NCBI GenBank assembly: GCA_017303855.1
Contig: JAFLBL010000002.1
Coordinates: 124,001 to 188,000 of the forward strand
Source of the DNA: Chitinophagales bacterium
GTDB taxonomy: Bacteria > Bacteroidota > Bacteroidia > Chitinophagales > Chitinophagaceae
Direction: 5' to 3'
Length of the DNA: 64,000 bases
The translations under genes and the position numbers were made by a program. Of the stretch, positions 60,521 to 64,000 are shown one piece after another. The notes under the pieces are model-generated. The model made no database searches, had not been told where the DNA came from, and worked only from the letters and a program-made list of their open reading frames with translations. Every line of letters begins with the position of its first letter. Position 1 is the first letter of the stretch.

Positions 60521-61420
60521 ATGATGACGAATATAAAAAAACTGACCTTCTTCCTGTTTGCCGCCCTGCTGGTAATCAGCGGCTGTAAGAAAGAAGAATA
60601 TTCTTTCGGTGATATTAAAACGCCGAAGGACCTGACCCTGACCACGGTGATAGCCGGGGTGGATGTGGCTAACCCGAACGGGAATGGTACCGGTACGGTA
60701 ACCATTACCACTACCGCCACCGATGCCCTCACGTACAATATTGATTATGGTGACGGCACTACTAAAATTGTACCCAGTGGCACTATCGTAAAAAAATACA
60801 CCACGCCCGGAACCAACAGTTATACCATTACCGTGAATGCGATCGGTACCGGTGGAGCTATCTCCACTATCAGCAAACGCATCACCGTATTTGTTGCTTT
60901 TGAAATCCCCACAAGCGTCCTGAATCCGTTAACCGGTACGGGATCCAAAGTTTGGGTTACGGACAATGATGCCGTTGGTCATTTCGGTGTAGGTCCCAAT
61001 ACCGAGTTTTCTCCCATCTGGTACGCCGCTCCCCCGAATACAAGGGAAGCCTGTGCCTATGATGATGAGATCACTTTTTCACGGAATGCCCTGAACCGGG
61101 TATCCATGACCATTGATAATAAAGGCACTTCCTTCTCCATTGGCGCGGCTACCGGTGTATACGGTTTCAGCGGCGGCGATGGTTGTTATGCCGTGAATAC
61201 AGGCGGTACCCGTGCGCTTTCCTTTATGGATGCCACGTCCGGTTCTACCGCAGCGGTATCCACCCAGATCCAGTTTATGGTACCGGGCAATGGTATTATC
61301 AACTTCGGAACAGGCGGTACCACGTATGAAATCCTGTCGATCAGCAATACCAGTCTTCACCTGCGCAATATCGGGGCTGATGGTAATTCCTGGTACCAGA
61401 AATTAAAACCCAAACCGTAA
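60521..61420 (+). CDS. PKD-like surface lipoprotein, probable second glycan-binding protein
   Basis: This 299-residue lipoprotein has a signal ending LLVISGC, then KKEEYSFGDI. Residues ~35-130 form a PKD domain (NIDYGDGTTKIVPSGT, NSYTITVNAIGTGG). Residues ~135-299 form an unassigned beta-rich domain (SKVWVTDNDAVGHFGVGP, CYAVNTGGTRALSFMDA, GTTYEILSISNTSLHLRN). The same PKD layout opens the adjacent GH16 enzyme, so shared module shuffling is likely. Its place between the triple-module protein and GH16 suggests surface binding of laminarin. No catalytic residues were seen. Confidence 0.8.
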   Translation: MMTNIKKLTFFLFAALLVISGCKKEEYSFGDIKTPKDLTLTTVIAGVDVANPNGNGTGTVTITTTATDALTYNIDYGDGTTKIVPSGTIVKKYTTPGTNSYTITVNAIGTGGAISTISKRITVFVAFEIPTSVLNPLTGTGSKVWVTDNDAVGHFGVGPNTEFSPIWYAAPPNTREACAYDDEITFSRNALNRVSMTIDNKGTSFSIGAATGVYGFSGGDGCYAVNTGGTRALSFMDATSGSTAAVSTQIQFMVPGNGIINFGTGGTTYEILSISNTSLHLRNIGADGNSWYQKLKPKP

Positions 61421-61425
61421 TAAAT

Positions 61426-62442
61426 ATGAAACAGGCTTTCGCCGCTTTCTTTACGCTGCTCGCGTTGTTGTCCTGCGGGAAAAATAAAACCACGCCGAAT
61501 AATCCTGCTCCCACGAACCTGACGGTAAACGCGGTAGTGGCCACGGATAACAGCGGCAATGTGGCTTTTACCGCCTCGGCCACCAATGCGGTAACGTATG
61601 AGTATGATTACGGAAACGGGGTATTCGCCACCGTGCCTTCCGGCAGTGTTACGTATAAGTATCCGGCTTCGGGTACGTATACGGTGAATGTAATTGCGAA
61701 AGGCAGTGGCGGGCAAACCATTTCAAAATCAATTCAGGTAACCGTAACCGTTACATTGTCCCTGCTGTGGTCGGACGAGTTTGATACACCCGGTGCCCCG
61801 GATCCCGCCAAATGGGGTTATGATACCGGCGCGGGTGGCTGGGGCAATAATGAGCTGCAGCATTATACCAACCGGCTGGACAATGCCGTGGTCTCCAATG
61901 GTACGCTGAAGATCATTCTGAAAGCGGAAAGTTATAGCGGCAGTGCGTATACCTCCGCCCGTCTGTTGTCGAAAAACAAGTTCTCCTTTAAGTACGGCAA
62001 AGTGGAGGCGAGGGCCAAACTCCCATTGGGCGGCGGCACCTGGCCTGCCATCTGGATGCTGGGCGATAATATCAACACGGCTCCCTGGCCTGCCTGCGGG
62101 GAGATCGACATCATGGAGCATGTGGGCAATCAGCTGAACCGGATTTTTGGTACGGTGCATCACCCCGGTCACTCCGGCGGCAATGCCGATGGCGGTTCAA
62201 CCATGATCTCCAATGTAACCACGGAATTTCACCGGTACGGGGTGGAATGGACACCCGCTTCCATCAAATTCTCCGTGGATGATGTGGTGTTTTACACTTT
62301 TGCCAACAGCAGCAGCCTGCCCTTCAATCAGAATTTCTTTATGATTCTGAATGTGGCCATGGGTGGCAATTTCGGAGGAGCCGTAGCGCCCGGGTTTACG
62401 AGTTCCGAAATGGAGATCGATTATATCCGGGTATTCCAGTAA
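61426..62442 (+). CDS. GH16 beta-glucanase with PKD-like N-terminal domain, lipoprotein
   Basis: This 338-residue lipoprotein (signal ending LLALLSC) has a PKD-like domain at ~28-110 (VTYEYDYGNGVFATVPSG). The GH16 jelly roll at ~115-338 begins LLWSDEFDTPGAPDPAKW, has GWGNNELQHYT, and has the catalytic motif GEIDIMEHVG with nucleophile E226, assisting D228 and acid/base E231. The extra Met in ExDxxE (EIDIME) places it with laminarinase-type GH16 (subfamily 3) enzymes, endo-beta-1,3- or mixed-linkage glucanases. The lipobox suggests display at the cell surface for initial cleavage. Confidence 0.93.
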   Translation: MKQAFAAFFTLLALLSCGKNKTTPNNPAPTNLTVNAVVATDNSGNVAFTASATNAVTYEYDYGNGVFATVPSGSVTYKYPASGTYTVNVIAKGSGGQTISKSIQVTVTVTLSLLWSDEFDTPGAPDPAKWGYDTGAGGWGNNELQHYTNRLDNAVVSNGTLKIILKAESYSGSAYTSARLLSKNKFSFKYGKVEARAKLPLGGGTWPAIWMLGDNINTAPWPACGEIDIMEHVGNQLNRIFGTVHHPGHSGGNADGGSTMISNVTTEFHRYGVEWTPASIKFSVDDVVFYTFANSSSLPFNQNFFMILNVAMGGNFGGAVAPGFTSSEMEIDYIRVFQ

Positions 62443-62493
62443 TTAAGAAGCCAGCAGTTATATGTTCACAGGCAATTATTAACGAGCAGTCAG

Positions 62494-62538
62494 AAAAGTG
62501 GAACGTGTATTCCTTTCCAGGAAAATACTTCCACTTTT
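62494..62538 (+). terminator. Intrinsic terminator between the two GH16 genes
   Basis: AAAAGTGGAA (62494-62503) pairs perfectly with TTCCACTTTT (62529-62538), extended inside by GTATTCCT/AGGAAAATAC. The stem ends in a T run. The last GH16 gene follows after 21 bases, so it may be expressed at a lower level or from its own promoter. Confidence 0.8.
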
Positions 62539-62559
62539 TATTTCCCATCTAAAAGGTTC

Positions 62560-63384
62560 ATGATTATGAAAACGATTACTTATGCCATCGCCATGCTTAC
62601 CCTTGGCGTCAGTTTGCTTTCCTGCCATAGCGCGTCTAAAATCAAAACGCAGTACAAGCGGCTGGTCTGGTCGGAGGAGTTCAACTACAAGGGCCTGCCC
62701 GACAGCAGCAAATGGAGTTATGATAAAGGCACGGGTTGTCCCGACGTATGCGGCTGGGGCAATAACGAGTTGCAGTATTATACCTGGAACCGCACCGAAA
62801 ACGCGCGGGTGGAAGACGGCCACCTGGTTATTGAAGCGCGCAAGGAAGACATGCAGGGTTCAAAATATACATCGGCCCGCCTGGTCACCAAAAACAAGGG
62901 CGACTGGAAATACGGCCGTATCGAAGTAAAAGCCATGATCCCCGCCGGCCGCGGGATGTGGCCCGCCATCTGGATGCTGCCCACCAAATGGGAATATGGC
63001 GGCTGGCCCCGCAGCGGCGAGATCGATATCATGGAGAATGTAGGCTACTGGCCCGATTCCGTACTGGCCACGGTGCATACCGAAGCGTATAACGGTATGA
63101 TCAATACCCAAAAGACCAGGGGGGTACACCAGCCCGGCAGCTCCACGAAGTTTCATGTGTATGCGCTGGAGTGGACCGAGAACGAAATGTTCTTCTATGT
63201 GGACGGTAAAGAAGTGAACCGCTTCGCCAACGACAAGACCGGCGTAGCCGCCTGGCCCTTTGATAAAGAGTTTCACCTGCTGTTGAATATAGCCGTAGGC
63301 GGCAACTGGGGCGGAAAGTTTGGCGTGGACGACAGTGTGTTTCCGCAGAAGATGCTGGTGGATTGGGTGAGGGTGTATCAGTGA
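62560..63384 (+). CDS. GH16 beta-glucanase, lipoprotein (locus 3)
   Basis: This 274-residue lipoprotein has a signal ending GVSLLSC and no extra domain. The start is ATG 62560 or 62566. The GH16 jelly roll contains LVWSEEFNYKGLPDSSKW, CGWGNNELQYYTWN, and catalytic GEIDIMENVG with E154, D156 and E159, and closes with the typical MLVDWVRVYQ. It is laminarinase-type (GH16_3) like its neighbour but with a Cys pair (GCPDVCGWG) near the start of the domain. The stop codon TGA is in the first heptad of a long repeat array. Confidence 0.94.
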   Translation: MIMKTITYAIAMLTLGVSLLSCHSASKIKTQYKRLVWSEEFNYKGLPDSSKWSYDKGTGCPDVCGWGNNELQYYTWNRTENARVEDGHLVIEARKEDMQGSKYTSARLVTKNKGDWKYGRIEVKAMIPAGRGMWPAIWMLPTKWEYGGWPRSGEIDIMENVGYWPDSVLATVHTEAYNGMINTQKTRGVHQPGSSTKFHVYALEWTENEMFFYVDGKEVNRFANDKTGVAAWPFDKEFHLLLNIAVGGNWGGKFGVDDSVFPQKMLVDWVRVYQ

Positions 63385-63513
63385 GTGGTGAATGGAGAGT
63401 GGAAAGTGGAAAGTGGAGAGTGGAGAGTGGAAAGTGGAGAGTGGAAAGTGGAGAGTGGAGAGTGGAGAGTGGAAAGTGGAAAGTGGAAAGTGGAGAGTGG
63501 TGAGTAGTGAGTG
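63381..63513. repeat. GAGAGTG/GTGAGTG heptad array (19 units) beginning at the GH16 stop codon
   Basis: Nineteen heptads in unbroken phase: GTGAGTG, GTGAATG, then mixed GAGAGTG and GAAAGTG, ending GTGAGTA, GTGAGTG. The TGA stop of the GH16 gene is inside the first unit. The family is the same as at 47004-47052 and overlaps in type with 31731-31765. Confidence 0.92.
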
Positions 63514-63692
63514 GGGGACATAGCTACACTTTCGCTACACCTGGGCCGTACCTGATCCGGGACTCCCCTAGAGATAAAGCGCTCCATGCGCTTTAACCCC
63601 GAACAAGGTCCGGACGAGTATCGGAGCAATCCTATAGAAAGTGTACAGAAAGCGTACAGAACTGGTACATAATTTACAGATAATCAACTACT
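63514..63692. other. Structured intergenic stretch, no gene
   Basis: Contains AAAGCGC/GCGCTTT (a 7-bp perfect stem at about 63576-63594), CTACACTTTCG on the left echoed inverted by GAAAGTGTAC on the right, and AAAGTGTACAG followed by AAAGCGTACAG (an 11-bp direct repeat, about 63638-63659). The overall inverted layout suggests a folded repeat element rather than a promoter. I see no coding frame. Confidence 0.4.
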
Positions 63693-63725
63693 AACAGGGA
63701 GCCTCAACCGGCTCCCTGTTTTTTT
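63693..63725 (+). terminator. Intrinsic terminator
   Basis: A perfect 10-bp stem AACAGGGAGC/GCTCCCTGTT (63693-63702 with 63711-63720) and a T run (63719-63725). It ends locus 3 transcription on the + strand. Read on the minus strand it has an A-T rich base but a weaker U tract. Confidence 0.88.
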
Positions 63726-63812
63726 GGCTTCCGGGCTCTTTTCCCGGCGGATCGGTTAATCCGGGTCAACAATCAGGCATAACCGCAGGTTTTTTCCTTT
63801 TTTTTCTTAGCT

Positions 63813-64000
63813 TTAGTTCAACCTCTCCTTGAAATTCGTCTGTTGCTGCCTGTTACGGCGGTATTGGTCCTGGTTCCCGGGGTCTGGTTTCAGCAAGTTT
63901 TTAAGGAGGGGGTAGGGGTAGTTGATGGGAGTGGGGTGGGGGGAGTGTGTGGTGGGGTGTGTGGTGGTGGTGGGGGATTTGGCTGGCGGGGTTGAGAAAA
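63813..64000 (-). CDS. C-terminal fragment of an unrecognised protein (cut by window edge)
   Basis: A minus-strand frame is open from the window edge to the TAA at 63813-63815 (62 codons). The translation has a Pro/Thr/His-rich low-complexity part followed by a credible protein end: INYPYPLLKNLLKP, then DPGNQDQYRRNRQQQ and NFKERLN. The charged, polar tail looks like real coding sequence, but the low-complexity part comes from G/T-rich DNA and could be an artefact. I do not recognise the family. A strong terminator at 63693-63725 lies between it and locus 3, converging with it. Confidence 0.45.
   Translation of the reverse strand, partial: FSTPPAKSPTTTTHPTTHSPHPTPINYPYPLLKNLLKPDPGNQDQYRRNRQQQTNFKERLN

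Noticed and set aside
63378..63629. Minus-strand frame encoding a Ser/Leu/His/Pro repeat protein
   Set aside because: The protein repeat is just the translation of the 7-bp DNA array; no start, domain or context supports a gene.
1..64000. Secondary-metabolite, phage or conjugative element
   Set aside because: No synthases, phage structural genes, integrases or transfer genes were recognised; apart from the AAA ATPase and SMI1 genes the content is glycan-use genes.

Overview
The window comes from a Bacteroidota chromosome, most likely a member of the Chitinophagaceae (Chitinophaga/Niastella-like). The evidence is three SusC/SusD transporter pairs, ECF sigma/FecR pairs with SusC STN domains, a protein with a type IX secretion (CHU_C) tail, many lipoproteins ending their signal in Cys, weak Shine-Dalgarno signals, and four paralogues of the endo-beta-1,2-glucanase family GH144 first characterised in Chitinophaga pinensis. 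Nearly everything is on the + strand.

Layout. 1-384: start of a secreted protein (minus), an inverted heptad repeat and a CAU-anticodon tRNA (minus). 479-8300: locus 1 core: ECF sigma factor, FecR anti-sigma factor, SusC, SusD and a LamG lipoprotein, closed by a terminator. 8339-37662: a long colinear array: FG-GAP/UnbV lipoprotein, two GH30 enzymes, three GH144 glucanases, a CHU_C protein, a secreted EEP phosphatase, two Gfo/Idh dehydrogenases, SDR, ROK kinase, SIS protein, stand-alone MetE-like protein, NagB-like deaminase, UlaG-like MBL hydrolase, DoxX, GMC oxidoreductase, GH43-like protein, SGNH esterase, PhoD-like phosphodiesterase and GH3 beta-glucosidase, ended by a strong terminator. 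37750-39051: an orphan AAA/DUF4143 ATPase. 39148-49385: locus 2: sigma, FecR, SusC, SusD, LamG lipoprotein, GH144 and a lipoprotein glycerophosphodiesterase. 49380-50707: an AT-rich SMI1/KNR4 gene between two inverted octanucleotide arrays. 50706-63384: locus 3: a membrane LuxR/Y_Y_Y regulator (minus) divergent from SusC, SusD, a triple-module glycan-binding lipoprotein, a PKD-like lipoprotein and two GH16 enzymes. 63381-64000: a long heptad array, a structured intergenic region, a terminator and the end of a minus-strand gene.

How it may work. Loci 1 and 2 look specialised for beta-1,2-glucan. The extra secreted enzymes (GH30, possibly for beta-1,6 branches; EEP, PhoD and GDPD phosphodiesterase families; an SGNH esterase) would fit decorated periplasmic or cyclic beta-1,2-glucans of other bacteria, which carry phosphoglycerol, succinyl and beta-1,6-glucosyl groups. 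This is inference. Locus 3 looks like a laminarin/beta-1,3-glucan system. The cytoplasmic block at about 22-32 kb suggests an oxidation/phosphorylation/isomerisation pathway whose substrate I cannot name.

The least ordinary DNA-level features are: (1) short tandem arrays of 7- or 8-bp units that keep perfect phase and begin at the 3' ends of genes; (2) minus-strand intrinsic terminators just upstream of both sigma-controlled susC genes, implying antisense RNAs; and (3) paired TGATGTAG repeats in front of the third susC.
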